From assembly GCA_018136815.1 (NCBI GenBank), contig CM030937.1, positions 3,771,820 to 3,835,819 of the forward strand: 64,000 bases of DNA, in the 5' to 3' direction. A program made the translations under genes and the position numbers. Position 1 is the first letter of the stretch. Each line of letters opens with the position of its first letter. Source of the stretch: Isochrysis galbana (Eukaryota > Haptophyta > Isochrysidales > Isochrysidaceae). This document shows, piece by piece, positions 1 through 10,384 of the stretch. The notes below the pieces were generated by a model, which was given only the letters and a program-made list of their open reading frames with translations, made no database searches and was not told the DNA's origin.

Positions 1-226
1 GGGGAGTACAAAGTAAAAGAGACATCGCTCCCGTGAGAAAAGGAATTTGCAATATGGAAATATTCTTTACTCTCTATTTCTTTGGACCAAGGAGGGCGTC
101 TCATCCAGTGCGACCTCCTGCGCCGCAGGAGGGGAGGGGGGAGGGAAGGGGGGAGGGAGGCTTCCTCGACGCCGAGAGCGAGCGGGAGGGAGAGGGAGCG
201 GTCGCGCACGTGCGTGTTTGAAGGGT

Positions 227-1183
227 ATGACTTCTCTCGTGCCGTCCGCTGCCCCCGCTGCCCCGCTCCTCGCCGCCATCGGAGTGCTGAGCGGAGGTGG
301 GAAGAAGTATGAGGCGCGACGAGCGGTGCTGCGCCAAGCTTGGGTGGCTGACCCGCCGTCCGAGATCGCGGTGCGCTTCGTGATGCGGTGTGGTGGGCTC
401 CCACCCGATGCACGCGAGCGGCACGAGCCGCAGGTGCTCTGCACCAACGTCTTGGCCTCCGAGGACCGCTTCCGCGGACCGATCCTTGCCCTCCTCGCGT
501 GGTATGAGCATGCAGAGCATGCCTTCCCCACGGCTCGATTGTTTGGCAAGGCAGATGATGATGTGTACTTGCACTTGCCCACGATACTAAGACAGCTTGC
601 TGCGATTCCCGTCGAGGCGTCTTCCTACGCCCTTTACGGCACATTTAGCTGGTGGCACCTGCTCCACGAGCCTGGCAGGCGCTTTCACTTTGCTGCTTAC
701 GCCCCCAGACAGTCCTTCATCCGCATTGCGGCCAGACGGTGCGGGCTGGTTGAGCGATGCAATGAGCCCAACATCTCGTGTTGGGGACCATTCCCGTACC
801 CTAATGGCCCATTCTTTGCGTTGGGCAGGAAGCTCGCAGCGCAGTTGGTTCGTGCACCAGGGATTGATTGGGATCGCCAAGCGTTCGATGCCTTGCCCGC
901 CAATCATGGGATGATAGTTGAGGACGCCTGGCTGGGATCTGCGCTATGGAGGCACGTTGGCTATAACGCGCCTGTCGAGCTCTTTAAGCTAGGGAGCTAC
1001 GATCGTGTGTACTCCGACAACCTCAGATTCAAGGTGTCAAATGACGTCGCAATCTATCATTTCAGGTGTTGCTTGTTCGCAGCGGCTTGCTCCAACTGTG
1101 TATCACGCACGGCTGTCCGCGAAGCGTGCCGGTCGATTGCCAGATACGATGCTGTGCGCTGCACACTGACATCCGAGCACTGA
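227..1183 (+). CDS. GT31 (beta-1,3-galactosyltransferase-type) glycosyltransferase
   Basis: A 318-residue protein in one exon. The family transfers galactose or GlcNAc from UDP-sugars, usually in the Golgi. Residues 30-42 (YEARRAVLRQAWV) match the family's R.A.R.TW block. KADDDV at 108-113 supplies the metal-binding DxD. VEDAWLGSAL around 231-240 matches the conserved ED.(W/V).G block near the catalytic base. I chose the ATG at 227 because upstream in-frame sequence is low-complexity Gly/Arg. From this start there is no clear transmembrane anchor: only a short Ala/Pro stretch precedes the first strand. It is therefore either soluble or missing an upstream exon. The Cys-rich tail (CCLFAAACSNC) is unusual. 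Donor and acceptor sugars cannot be read from sequence. Confidence 0.75.
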   Translation: MTSLVPSAAPAAPLLAAIGVLSGGGKKYEARRAVLRQAWVADPPSEIAVRFVMRCGGLPPDARERHEPQVLCTNVLASEDRFRGPILALLAWYEHAEHAFPTARLFGKADDDVYLHLPTILRQLAAIPVEASSYALYGTFSWWHLLHEPGRRFHFAAYAPRQSFIRIAARRCGLVERCNEPNISCWGPFPYPNGPFFALGRKLAAQLVRAPGIDWDRQAFDALPANHGMIVEDAWLGSALWRHVGYNAPVELFKLGSYDRVYSDNLRFKVSNDVAIYHFRCCLFAAACSNCVSRTAVREACRSIARYDAVRCTLTSEH

Positions 1184-2004
1184 CTTCTCTTCTCATAGGA
1201 ATAAACTCATTCACCACGCCATCGTGCTACGGCATTATCTCAATCTTCATGGGTGCTCCACTCCTATGCGCTGGGAACGATCGCCCAAAGTGGATTGCTG
1301 CAATGGGAGTGCTCAGACGGCGGCAGCGGCGGGCATTCCGTTTGAGAGCAATGCGCCATCTCCCACGATTACCCGGGGTCTTGCCGCCGGGCGGCTGCCT
1401 CCCCATCGAGGACAAACAGCACATTCATGGGCCGAGTGGCAAGCTGTGTTCCAGTACGGTGAGTGCGACCGGAAAGGCGCAAACACCAACAACGAAGGCA
1501 ACAAGGGTGCTGAGGAGAATTACCTACTTGGTCGTGTGAACCTCCGGAATGTGACGCTCCTCGACCAATTAGGCATCACAGCGCTATTACCGAGTCAGGC
1601 GCGTCAATCTCCGGAAGCGCTTGCCCGTTGGATGCGATTCCGCACGTGAAAATGCGATCGCGATCTCGAGTCACAATAACACTACAACGTCACCATCAGC
1701 CATTAGCCATTGGTAGTTCGAACGTGCCGGGCGGCGGGCTAGCCACCCAACACATAGGTATAGGTGATACTAGGTGAGTCCCGAGGCAAGCTCGTAGAAT
1801 GTTTGATGTCAAGGTAGTCTCGTGGGGGCAATAATTTCCCCCGGTTGCACCCTCTCCCCCCTGCCTCTCCCACGCTTGCCTCGCTGGCCATGGGAGCAGC
1901 CCAGAAGCCTCTGTCTGCCTGGCGACCAGGGATGGGGGGAGTCAGCTCGAGGGCGGGCCCAGTCTGGGCGTGGGAGTGCGAATCGCGGCCTGCGCCCACT
2001 AGGG
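1184..2004. other. Intergenic, no supported gene
   Basis: Short open frames on both strands lack recognisable motifs and overlap one another. An isolated GTGAGT near 1458 could be a splice donor, but no acceptor or coding partner is convincing. CT-rich tracts lie around 1850-1880, partly similar to a CCCCTGCCTCTCC segment found inverted near 43660 and 57930. Confidence 0.5.
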
Positions 2005-2152
2005 GTCTGGGCCAGAGTGATGATTGCCCAGCCCCTGACAGAGGGCAGGGACTAGGCGTGATTGTACGGGCGCCCACCCCGGGGGGTGTCCGCGATGGAG
2101 AGAGGGGGGCGCGAGGCCTACATTGACCCCCACTCATAAAAGTAGGCTGGAG
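2005..2152 (+). repeat. R4 repeat, copy 1 (carries a TATA-like box)
   Basis: About 145 bp, similar throughout to 20130-20280. It contains a Pro/Gly-type hairpin segment (CCCCTGACAGAGGGCAGGG), the shared block GGTGTCCGCGATGGAGAGA, then ATTGACCCCCACTCATAAAA. The end resembles a core promoter (ATAAAAGTAGG). A third, partial copy lies inverted at 11431-11465. Confidence 0.7.
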
Positions 2153-2389
2153 AGGGGGCGAGGGCGAGGAGTGGTATGGGAAGCGGACGAGGCTACGAGA
2201 TAGATGTGGGATGAGGTGATGTGTGATGTGCGAAGGGGTGCCGCGCGCCGAGACGGATGTTCCCCTTCCGCGTCCGCGCGTAGAAACCGCCGTATTCTTC
2301 CCCCTCCGCGCGCTGAAACAGAAACCGCCGAGTTCCCCCCCCCCCGGCGCAGAGGCGAAGGAAGCCGCGTCCCTCAGCGGTGTCCCTCC

Positions 2390-2640
2390 GCGCTTCCCCT
2401 AGCGCCCCTACCTAGCGTCCCTTAGCGCGTCCCCTACCTCCTACCTAGCGTCCCTCAACGCCCCTAACGAAGCGGTGTCCCCCAGTGGTATCTCCTAGCG
2501 TCCAGCGTGTCCCGCAGCGGTATCCCACGGCGCGCCCTCCCGTGAACTTCCTTGAAACTCGGTACTCGGTGCTCGTACTCGAGTCGCGAGTTCGCGCAAG
2601 GGGAATCGGGAATCTCGGGCTCGAGTCGCGAGTTCCGGAG
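2390..2640. repeat. Degenerate CTAGCGTCCC repeats and a duplicated CTCGAGTCGCGAGTTC
   Basis: Between 2390 and 2530 the words AGCGTCCC, AGCGCCCC and AGCGGTGTCCC recur at irregular 10-25 bp spacing. At about 2577 and 2620 the 16-bp word CTCGAGTCGCGAGTTC occurs twice and is itself close to a palindrome. No coding potential is seen. Confidence 0.55.
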
Positions 2641-4098
2641 TTTGCGCAGCATTTCCACCCCCCTCGTGAGGCGCTGGAGTTTCTCTGCTGCTTACATAGG
2701 AGGGTGACACCCGGTGACACCCGGAAATGATATTTCAGGGGTTGCAGGTGTCGTCCCACGTGAGCGAATCTTGTTATCGGGTCAGTTGATGAGCCTCTTT
2801 GCCGCAATGAGTGTCATGGAGTTGGAACGGTTTCCAGGAAGGGCCAAAAGAGTTCCGAAGCGGCGCGAAGCCGGTGGAAGCCCCTTCCTAGCTAGGCGTT
2901 TCCCCCCCGGCGGCTATGGGTCTCCGGTTGCGACAACGGAACGAGGCACCACACTGCGGCCTCCAGGGCTCCACCACAAGATCGCGCGAGGTGCGGTGTC
3001 ATCATCGAAATGGGGCTTGAGGCACCTCCTATGTATTTTCATAGTCAAGCCCCAAAAGCGAGCAACCCTCACAAGGGGGGTGGAAATGCTTTTTTGTTTT
3101 GAGCTCCGAGCCGACGTGTTCTGCATTTTGTTTTGAGCTTCGGGCCCTCTTCCTCTCGTTCCTTATTTTCTAGTGGGCATTCCGCATTCCTGTTTTATGT
3201 TTTATGCTCATCGGGATGGGTGCGTTTCGTTTAATGTTAGATGTATAATTTGGGCTTGTTCCTGTTACGGTTAATGTTGGAGTACAGAGTCGTGTGTCGT
3301 GTTCGTGTTTTGTGTGTTCTGCTTCACCTATCGTCGCCTGCTCTTCGAATACCCATTCATTCTTCGTGTTAGCCTTCGAGATGGAGCCATGAGCCATTAA
3401 CCATTAAAGATTGAAGCCATAGCCATAGCCAGAGCCAGAGCGGCTTTGGCTTTGGCTTTGTTTGGCGAAGATGTGAAGATCCAGGCCCTTGGTTGGGCTA
3501 TGCGACGCCCAACTTGAGCACGATTCAGTTCGGCCATAATAAGCTTGTACTTCTTCCTTGGGAATGACGCTGGATAAGCGAACAGGAGGATTCTCGCCTA
3601 CGGCGATGGGGGAGTGTAAGAGTTTTCTGGTCTTGTCTATGCTTGTTTGACCCTAGCTAGTGCCTAGTGCTGAGTGCTGAGGGACGGAAGGCTTCGACGG
3701 CAACGGAGCCCCTACCTCGCGATGGGGGTGTGCGCGGTTGGCCGTGCGATGTATGTGGCTAGACGTGCTAGCCACCCAGATGCTCTACAAGACTACAATT
3801 CTAAACGCTTGCCGACCGATGTGATAGATAGATAGATATGGATAGTGGACAAACGTCAAACGTCTGGTTATCTGCTTCTTTTACCAAGTAGGAGTGGGGG
3901 TACTCTAGAGTAGGAGTAGAGAGTAGAGTAAAATCCAAATGTTCGGGAGCTCTACTGAATATTGGCTCTCTCGCCTTCGGGTCGCGCGGGAAAGCCCCTC
4001 TCCCTCTCCCCCCTCTCCTTTCCTCCCACCCTCTCTTCCTCCCACTCTCCTTCCCCCACTCCCTTTTCCTCCTCGTCCACGCTCGCACTCACGCCTCG
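2641..4098. other. Intergenic with simple repeats and a polypyrimidine leader
   Basis: No supported gene. Contents include AGCCATAGCC/GGCTTTGGCTTT imperfect inverted simple repeats at 3410-3465, a (GATA)4 microsatellite near 3826, and a C/T-rich tract at 3990-4080 just before the 4099 start codon. The last tract is probably the promoter or 5' UTR of the P4H-GT60 gene. Confidence 0.5.
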
Positions 4099-6507
4099 AT
4101 GGACGACAAGCGGTTCGTCTCTCGCCTGCCTGAGCACCTCCAGCTCCAAATCCTCTCGCTGGTGACGGAAGGGCGGGCAGGTGAGTCAGGGCGCCAGCCA
4201 TGCCAGCTCGCCTCTCACACACCAGGAGGCGGCTCCACCTGCCCAGGCTCCGGACTCGAGGCGGCCGTATTGCGGCTGGCGGCGCACGGCTTCGGCTGGT
4301 GCGACGCCGCGCTCTCCGACCATGCGCTCAAGGGGCTGCGCGCCGTCGCGGAGCAGCAACAGATGGTGCCGGCAGGTGTGGGCTCGTCGTATGCGAGGAG
4401 AATCGATCCGGCCGTCCGCGGAGATTCGACTGCCTGGCTACCCCTTGCTCGACGAGAGCCGCCGAGAATGGACGGCCTGAACGCAAGGAGTGATGGGGAC
4501 GACGACCTGGGCAGCAACGCACCGAAGTCGCTGTGGAGCGACAGCCCTGCTGTTGGTCAGCTACGCGAGCTCCTAGGGAGTGCAGTTGATCTGCTCAATG
4601 GGCTCGATTCGACGAGTTCGATCGCCAGAGCAGAGCAGGATGAAGCAGTATCGATCTGTGGCTCTCCACTTTTCCTTCCAGAAAAATGCATGCTTGCACA
4701 TTATCCTGAAGGTGCCAAGTACGTGCGGCATGCAGATGTATCCGTGGCTGTGCCTCGTCGACGTGTCACCGCCATTATGTATCTCAATCCAGAGTGGGCC
4801 CCAGGCGACGGAGGTGAACTTGTTCTTTACCCCCCTCCCCACGGAGCCTCATTCGCGTCAGTAGATGACCGACAGGCACCGCTCAATGAGCCTTCCTTTG
4901 TTGTTGAGCCCATTGCTGCACGGCTGCTTCTCTTTCGCTCCGAAATCGAACATGAAGTCCTTTCAACACGCAAGTCGAGGTGGGCGATCACCACATGGTT
5001 TTCTATTGATGGTGATGGGCCGGCACCACCACTACGACCGGTAAGGTCGCTCTTGCCTTCAGACCCCCCACCGGCACTTTCCACCGCTCGGCCTTCCGCG
5101 CTTTCTGTCACGCAAGTGAGCTCTTCCCATGGCAGCCAAAACGGCAATGCAAGGCGAGGGGAGGACGGTCGGTCTACGGGGTCGCAGATGCGGGAAGTTG
5201 ATGACGGGACTATGGCCCCCACCATCTTCGTGTCGATTGCGGCTTACCGCGATGCGGAGTGCCAGCATACGATTGCCTCCGCCTATTGCTCGGCGACGTT
5301 GCCCAGCCGTATTTGGGTGGGAGCATGTGTGCAACGTGACCCTTGTGAACTTAGAGAAGCAGTAGCTTTAGAACAGCTGCCTCGTTCCGCCAATGGCCGC
5401 GTCAGTCTGATCGACATGCATTGGAAAGATGCGCGTGGCCCCGTTTGGGCCCGGTTTCTTGTCGAGAAGCTTCTTTATCCTCGCTCAGGACCTGAAGGGC
5501 ATGGGACTGACTACTTCTTGCAGATTGACTCACACACACGCTTCGCCTCAGGGTGGGACCATCAACTCATCGAAATGCTTCGCGCATGCGGCTCACCTAA
5601 GCCTGTTTTATCAACGTACCCACTGCCGTACGAGGGTGCGGGAGATGCTGCCATTTGTTCTACCGAGAAGCGGGTAACGCATCTATGTACCCAACCAGCT
5701 ACCATGCCTGCCTTTGGCACGTCCGACAAAATGCTTCGCTTCCGCGCGCGGCTGCTGTCTCGCCAACCCGTCGCTCCTCTCCCATCCTCATTTTGGGCGG
5801 CTGGATTCTCCTTTGCGCCATCTGCCTTCGTTGCCGAAGTGCCGTACGACCCACACCTTCCTTTCTTATTCTTCGGTGAAGAAGCCTCGATGGTCCTCCG
5901 CATGTTCACGCGCGGGTGGGACATCTTTGCACCCACACGAAACCTCTTGTATCATCGGTGGGAGCGCCACTATCGCCCGACATTCTGGGAAATCGAAGGC
6001 GCGGGAGAGCTTCGGCGGCAATCTCAGCTGCGTGTGCGCCATCTCCTCACCGGTGATCCACCAACGGGTAAACGAGAAGAGGATGTGTCTGCGACGGCGG
6101 CCTCGTGCGGAAAAGCTCCAATGCTAGAAGAGGCGGAACACGTGGAGGATCTTGCTGCAATAGCGCGAGAAGCGGCTAAGAAGGCATCTGCGGCCCTGGG
6201 CTCGGATGAGAGGCTGGAGGAGTTGGTAACGGCAGCCATGGAGGCTGGGAAGGCGGCAGCTCTAGCTGCGGCTGCGGTTGCTCCACTGCTATCTGCGCCC
6301 ATCTGGGGAGTCGGCAAAGTACGTACACTGCGCCAGTATGAACACGTTTCCGGCATCGACTTCCATGCAACAACAGTGACTGAAAGAGCGGAGCGAGGTG
6401 GCTTGCCATCTGAAGACTGGTTTTGGGACCGCTTCTCCTCATTGGACGCTATGGTAGAAGAGCGGGGAGGCGACAAATGCATGATGGCCATTGCTGAATC
6501 TTCGTAG
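4099..6507 (+). CDS. Prolyl 4-hydroxylase domain fused to GT60 (Skp1 GnT1-type) GlcNAc-transferase
   Basis: An open frame of 802 codons. Positions 4181-4246 look like a 66-bp in-frame intron (GTGAGT...GCCCAG), giving about 780 residues. Counting the unspliced frame, residues 200-300 form an Fe(II)/2-oxoglutarate dioxygenase: H211 and D213 in RHADV, H285 in EIEHEV, and R294 in SRWAITTWF as the probable 2OG anchor. From residue 374 (PTIFVSIAAYRD) a GT60 domain follows, with QIDSHTRF (D477) as metal site, FFGEE, and the family tail VRTLRQY...GIDF. In Dictyostelium and Toxoplasma, separate enzymes of these two classes hydroxylate a proline on Skp1 and then add GlcNAc. Here both steps lie in one chain, so it is inferred to be a cytosolic bifunctional Skp1-modifying enzyme. 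The N-terminus (RLPEHLQLQILSLV) resembles an F-box start, but weakly. Confidence 0.85.
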   Translation: MDDKRFVSRLPEHLQLQILSLVTEGRAGESGRQPCQLASHTPGGGSTCPGSGLEAAVLRLAAHGFGWCDAALSDHALKGLRAVAEQQQMVPAGVGSSYARRIDPAVRGDSTAWLPLARREPPRMDGLNARSDGDDDLGSNAPKSLWSDSPAVGQLRELLGSAVDLLNGLDSTSSIARAEQDEAVSICGSPLFLPEKCMLAHYPEGAKYVRHADVSVAVPRRRVTAIMYLNPEWAPGDGGELVLYPPPHGASFASVDDRQAPLNEPSFVVEPIAARLLLFRSEIEHEVLSTRKSRWAITTWFSIDGDGPAPPLRPVRSLLPSDPPPALSTARPSALSVTQVSSSHGSQNGNARRGEDGRSTGSQMREVDDGTMAPTIFVSIAAYRDAECQHTIASAYCSATLPSRIWVGACVQRDPCELREAVALEQLPRSANGRVSLIDMHWKDARGPVWARFLVEKLLYPRSGPEGHGTDYFLQIDSHTRFASGWDHQLIEMLRACGSPKPVLSTYPLPYEGAGDAAICSTEKRVTHLCTQPATMPAFGTSDKMLRFRARLLSRQPVAPLPSSFWAAGFSFAPSAFVAEVPYDPHLPFLFFGEEASMVLRMFTRGWDIFAPTRNLLYHRWERHYRPTFWEIEGAGELRRQSQLRVRHLLTGDPPTGKREEDVSATAASCGKAPMLEEAEHVEDLAAIAREAAKKASAALGSDERLEELVTAAMEAGKAAALAAAAVAPLLSAPIWGVGKVRTLRQYEHVSGIDFHATTVTERAERGGLPSEDWFWDRFSSLDAMVEERGGDKCMMAIAESS
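4181..4246 (+). other. Probable 66-bp intron in the P4H-GT60 gene
   Basis: GTGAGT at 4181 follows CAG and ends at GCCCAG 4241-4246. The length is a multiple of three without stops, so retention would add 22 Gln/Pro/Thr-rich residues. Its size and ends match the other introns inferred in this window (69, 77, 123 and 156 bp). Confidence 0.6.
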
Positions 6508-7045
6508 TACGGGGACGGAGAGAATAGTATCAAACCTTCTCTTAAGCATGTGTACGCGGCCGTCTTATGTGAGGCACATGGCCTTCTTGTCTGCGACGAA
6601 CATGCTTGAGTGCACGTACGTTGCCAAGCATTATCATACGCGATGCAACGAGCATAAAAGCGAACACTTAAAACGACCATTGGGACCATCACCCGCTTCC
6701 GCTATCCATTCCACAAGAGGCTTCAACCTCAGGTTTGTTTGTTTTCTTGGAAGATATCCTGAAGTTGCACCTTCTCACTTTCGACTATTGCGACAAAGCC
6801 ATAGGCACTGCATCTATGTGCAAGCTCAATCTCGTGTCAACAGACTATAATCTTATGCTTAGTTGCCATGCCTCCCCCCCCCCCCCCCCCACTCTCCGCC
6901 GTCTCCCGCCCCTCATCTGCCCTTCATGAGGAGATGGGGGGCGGGAATGCACCCACCCCTCTTGCGCCACCAGCCATGGTGAGCACATATCACATTGGGG
7001 ACTCTTAGTCTGCACTCTGCTACGAGTTACGAGTTGCCCTGTTGA
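6508..7045. other. Intergenic, 3' flank of P4H-GT60
   Basis: No supported gene. It holds a run of about 18 C at 6872-6889 followed by an imperfect inverted segment (CTCATCTGCCCTTCATGAGGAGATG). Confidence 0.5.
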
Positions 7046-7202
7046 GGTCGCGTTTCGCGTTCCGTCGAATATGGGACGTAACACATAACTCAAGTTGAGC
7101 CATCATTTGTCCATGATCGGTTTACAGTAATACTCGAATATGTGTAGACATAACAATAGACAATAGCACAATAATATAATCGGGTAAAGGATAAAGGTAC
7201 CC
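7046..7202 (+). repeat. R3b repeat, copy 1, abutting a LINE 3' end
   Basis: Starts with CGCGTTCCGTCGAATATGGG and contains GAGCCATCATTTGTCCATGA, aligning with 11238, 14786 and the inverted copy at 52105-52225. It is followed directly by the A-run that marks a LINE 3' terminus on the minus strand. Confidence 0.6.
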
Positions 7203-7425
7203 AAAAAAAAACTTCTTAATATCCTCGCCGCGCGCGCGACTCTATACCTTAACTATGCAGCCACGTCCGCTACTCTCGCCCCCCTTCCACCTGCCTTGCG
7301 GCCCGTCCCCTCGTGCGCTACTTAGGGGTTGGGTGTCTAGGGTTTCCTGTAGCAGACGGTGTGCTCCGATCCCCGTTGGGTTTTCTCTCCTTCCTCCTGT
7401 GCCATCGGCCATCGGGCTACCGGTT
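7203..7425 (-). mobile_element. LINE 3'-UTR fragment
   Basis: On the minus strand it reads from a 3' UTR into GATATTAAGAAG and nine T. It shares the CTACTTAGGGG/CCTTGCGGC block with the 3' UTRs of the LINEs at 14.9 and 48.6 kb. Coding sequence is absent, so this copy is severely 5'-truncated. Confidence 0.65.
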
Positions 7426-8255
7426 TGTTGCTTTGTCCTTTTGTATCAGGGGGGCAGGTGTCTAAGTCTTAGCGGGTCCGAATGCAGAGGTCGGGCATTT
7501 GGGCGGGTCGCGGTGTGGACCCGCAACCGGCAATTAGGGAAGAATTTCCGGCATGGTTCGACGCAAGTAGCCGCTCGAGCTTTGGAGGGACGCGAGGCGG
7601 AGGTAGAGGTAGCACCGCGAGAACGTCACGGTCGAGGAGTTCGAGGTTCGAGGGGGCACTTGCTAAGCTTTGAGCGGGTCGTAGAGGACGCAGATTGGCG
7701 AGGACAAAGTTCAGCATGGTGGTCCGCGCCGCACGCTGGGCAAGTGGGCCAAGACACCGTTTGCATGCCGGCCGGTTATGCGGGCCAAGACAACGGAGGC
7801 AAATGGGGTCCGTCTTGGGTCTTGGGGCGTTCAGAGCCGCGATTGGGCTTCCCCGCAGTCTTCGGCTTGGGTGATGCACCGGCAATGAATGCCCAAAGTC
7901 GCTGGCGCCATAGTTGATAGTTGGCAAGCCAATCACCACCTTCGTGCCGAAGTGGCGTCCTGCCATCATTGTTGCGCTGGTGCCCTGCATGTTTCCTCCC
8001 CCCCCCCCCGCAAGGAAGGAGTTGAGAAGGGGGTGCGACGGCCACGGGTGAACTGAATAGTAGTAGAATATTTTTAGTTGCTCAACCAAGAAAGCGCATT
8101 AGCAAATGATATCCTCGACCACAACCACACAAATGACGGCAATCAATGCATTCGGCACGCGCCATGACCGACGGCAGTGGGTTCAAACCATAGCTGCTAG
8201 ACGAGAGCATTGCAGTTCGAACGGAAAGCTACGTGACATGGATGTACGGACTCGT
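7426..8255. other. Intergenic, no supported gene
   Basis: Long overlapping frames on both strands (for example 7469-8089) have no recognisable motif, and the composition is GC-skewed repetitive sequence. I see no reliable gene here. Confidence 0.45.
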
Positions 8256-10283
8256 TCAGCCAATCACCTGCACAAGAAGATCAGCTGCCCTTGCGAAATT
8301 GCGAGGGACACTACTACGAACAGGCGAGCCAACATTCACCGTCTCCTCTTGCATTAAAGCCTTGGCTGAAGGAGAGGAAGTCATACTTGGGATTTCAACC
8401 GCTTCATCGGCCACGGCTCGGGCACACTGGCGAAGATATGGCTCACATGCTTGGGAGCGGATCAGGAGATCTAGCGTTTGGCTCAACAGGGGTGGGAGGC
8501 CGAGACTGCCGACATTGATGGTATCGGTTTCCATGGCAACCGAGGGTTCGGGTCTAACGTGAGGAAGGATCAAATTAAGGAGCTTGCCGATGAGGTGGGC
8601 AGCGTTGGCAGAGGCATGAGAATATATCGCAAGAACCTACGAGACAAGCAGCGAAGGCATGAGGGCTCGCTGTTTAGGTAGCTCAGGAGTGCCGCATGCT
8701 GGGCACAACATACCTCAACTAGGATCGTTCGGATGGTCCCTCGCATTGTCGCATCATCCCTGCCGACGCAGACGCTGATGATGGAAGCGAGGAGCTCCTC
8801 CCCAGCCGCAACGCCTTGCCCACCCCCATCAATCAATTGGTAGCTTAATTTTGCTGCGTGCGGAAGCAATTGACCCAACGCGGTGGTGTAATTCAAGACA
8901 TCGTCTTGGAGAGAGTTTCCGCTTGTGGGCACCGAGGCGGCCGCTGTTAATCGAAGCGATTCCGAGACGAATTGAGTGGCGCGCTTGGCAAGGCCCGGCG
9001 ACTCGAGGAGGCCAAGTAGCGCTGCCTCGCCTAAGAAGACGCTAAGCAGCAGGCGTGCCTGAATCACAGGGGAAGCGTCTGTAATGCTGGGCAAAGTAGA
9101 CGCAATGGATTTATTCGCTGAAATCTCTGATGAGGAGCCGCCCGTTGTGTTGGTGGTCTCGGTCAAGCATGGGTTCTTCGACGGCGATGTAAGAGCCGCG
9201 GCGGTGCGGGCCCGCGCCCGACCATGTGCTTCGCCTGGTGAAATGAGCGATGCTGGACTGCATGGCGCAACATCTCGAGTGTCCTTGTCGCCGTATCCGT
9301 CTCTTACCATGTCGATGCATCGTTCAATCTCAGTGTGCGCTATTGTAGCAGCGGTTGTAGCAATAGGCGCATCTGAGGCATTAGCAGCTGACGTAGCAGC
9401 GAGGTGCCAAGAAAGCTGAAGCAAGCAAGCCAACGCGAGTAAAGCCTCCGGAACATCGTTCCCCGACGGGCTATGTACTTGGCCACTAGACGGCGTAGCA
9501 GCGCTCGTGAGCAACCCTCGGAGGTGTTCCATTTCTTTATCCGCCGTCGTCTCGATAAGCGAGTTGCGAGCAGTGGGATGGTCGAGCCATGCCCAGATGA
9601 GACGGAGTGCAAGCGAGCGGGATAGCTTGGTAGGGGACGCTGGTGTTATGGAAGTCGCACTCCTAGAGTTGCGAGCATGCTTGGGACGCCCACGCTTTGT
9701 GCCAGCCTGGATTTCCTCAAGCTGCTGAAGTTGAGAATCGGTAGGAGGTTCGAGAGCATTGGTGATGGAGGCGACGAGTTGCGGGGCAAGGTCCCACGCA
9801 CATGCGCACTGACAAATAGGAATGCATGACAAGCCCTCGTTATTTAAGACGAAAACAAAAGGCCAAGACAGGGTATGGTGCAGAACTGTCGATGCCAAGC
9901 GGGCTTGCTGTCCGCAAATAGAGCGAACAATGGCAACCCTCACCTGGATGAGTGGCGCAAGCCGCGCAGGACGGACGTCAGATGGCATTGCGGCGATCTT
10001 TCGGATTGTTGCCTCAGCATGCGGAACGTGAGCCGGGGGCAACCACGCGCAAATCCGCCCAAGCTGACGTATGGCTGCTGCCTCTCCCGCGGCTCGTTCA
10101 TGTAAGGCTGCCACCGCCTCAGGGGAGTAAGCAGCGAGGAGGGTGTCGCGCTCGACTGGGTAGTTGGACGAGCGAAGGATGCCTGGAGCCGCCGCGTCAA
10201 AGAGCGATGCCGCGGCTGCGGCGAAGGCTATCATCGACGAGGATGAAGGTGTAGGGGTACCTTCGGGGACCTCATCGTCGTTG
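8256..10283 (-). CDS. Unrecognised Ala/Leu-rich helical protein, 5' end in gap
   Basis: Two exons can be joined: 10283-8714 and 8636-8256, separated by a 77-bp intron (GTATGT...CGTAG, 8713-8637). The splice is in phase and gives LVE|VLAIYSHAS. The frame is open into the N gap, so the N-terminus is missing. About 650 residues are visible. They are rich in Ala, Leu and Ser, with many amphipathic helices (for example RVAIVRSICGQQARLAS) and low-complexity Ser/Thr linkers. This suggests an alpha-solenoid scaffold. No catalytic motif or family was recognised. A short basic segment (TKRGRPKHARNS) could be a nuclear-localisation or AT-hook-like sequence (RGRP core). The gene diverges from the SET-domain gene across the gap, but gap length is artificial so promoter sharing is unknown. 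Confidence 0.65.
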
Positions 10284-10383
10284 NNNNNNNNNNNNNNNNN
10301 NNNNNNNNNNNNNNNNNNNNNNNNNNNNNNNNNNNNNNNNNNNNNNNNNNNNNNNNNNNNNNNNNNNNNNNNNNNNNNNNNNN
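10284..10383. other. Assembly gap, 100 N
   Basis: Exactly 100 N, a standard scaffold filler of unknown true length. Genes on both sides run into it. Confidence 0.99.
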
Positions 10384-10384
10384 A

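Noticed and set aside
1066..1649. Open frames after the GT31 gene, with a GTGAGT at 1458
   Set aside because: No motif, no acceptor, and overlapping frames on both strands. The evidence does not support a gene.
7255..7917. 220-residue plus-strand frame
   Set aside because: Its first third is the antisense of a LINE 3' UTR, and the rest has no motif and overlaps an equally long frame on the other strand.
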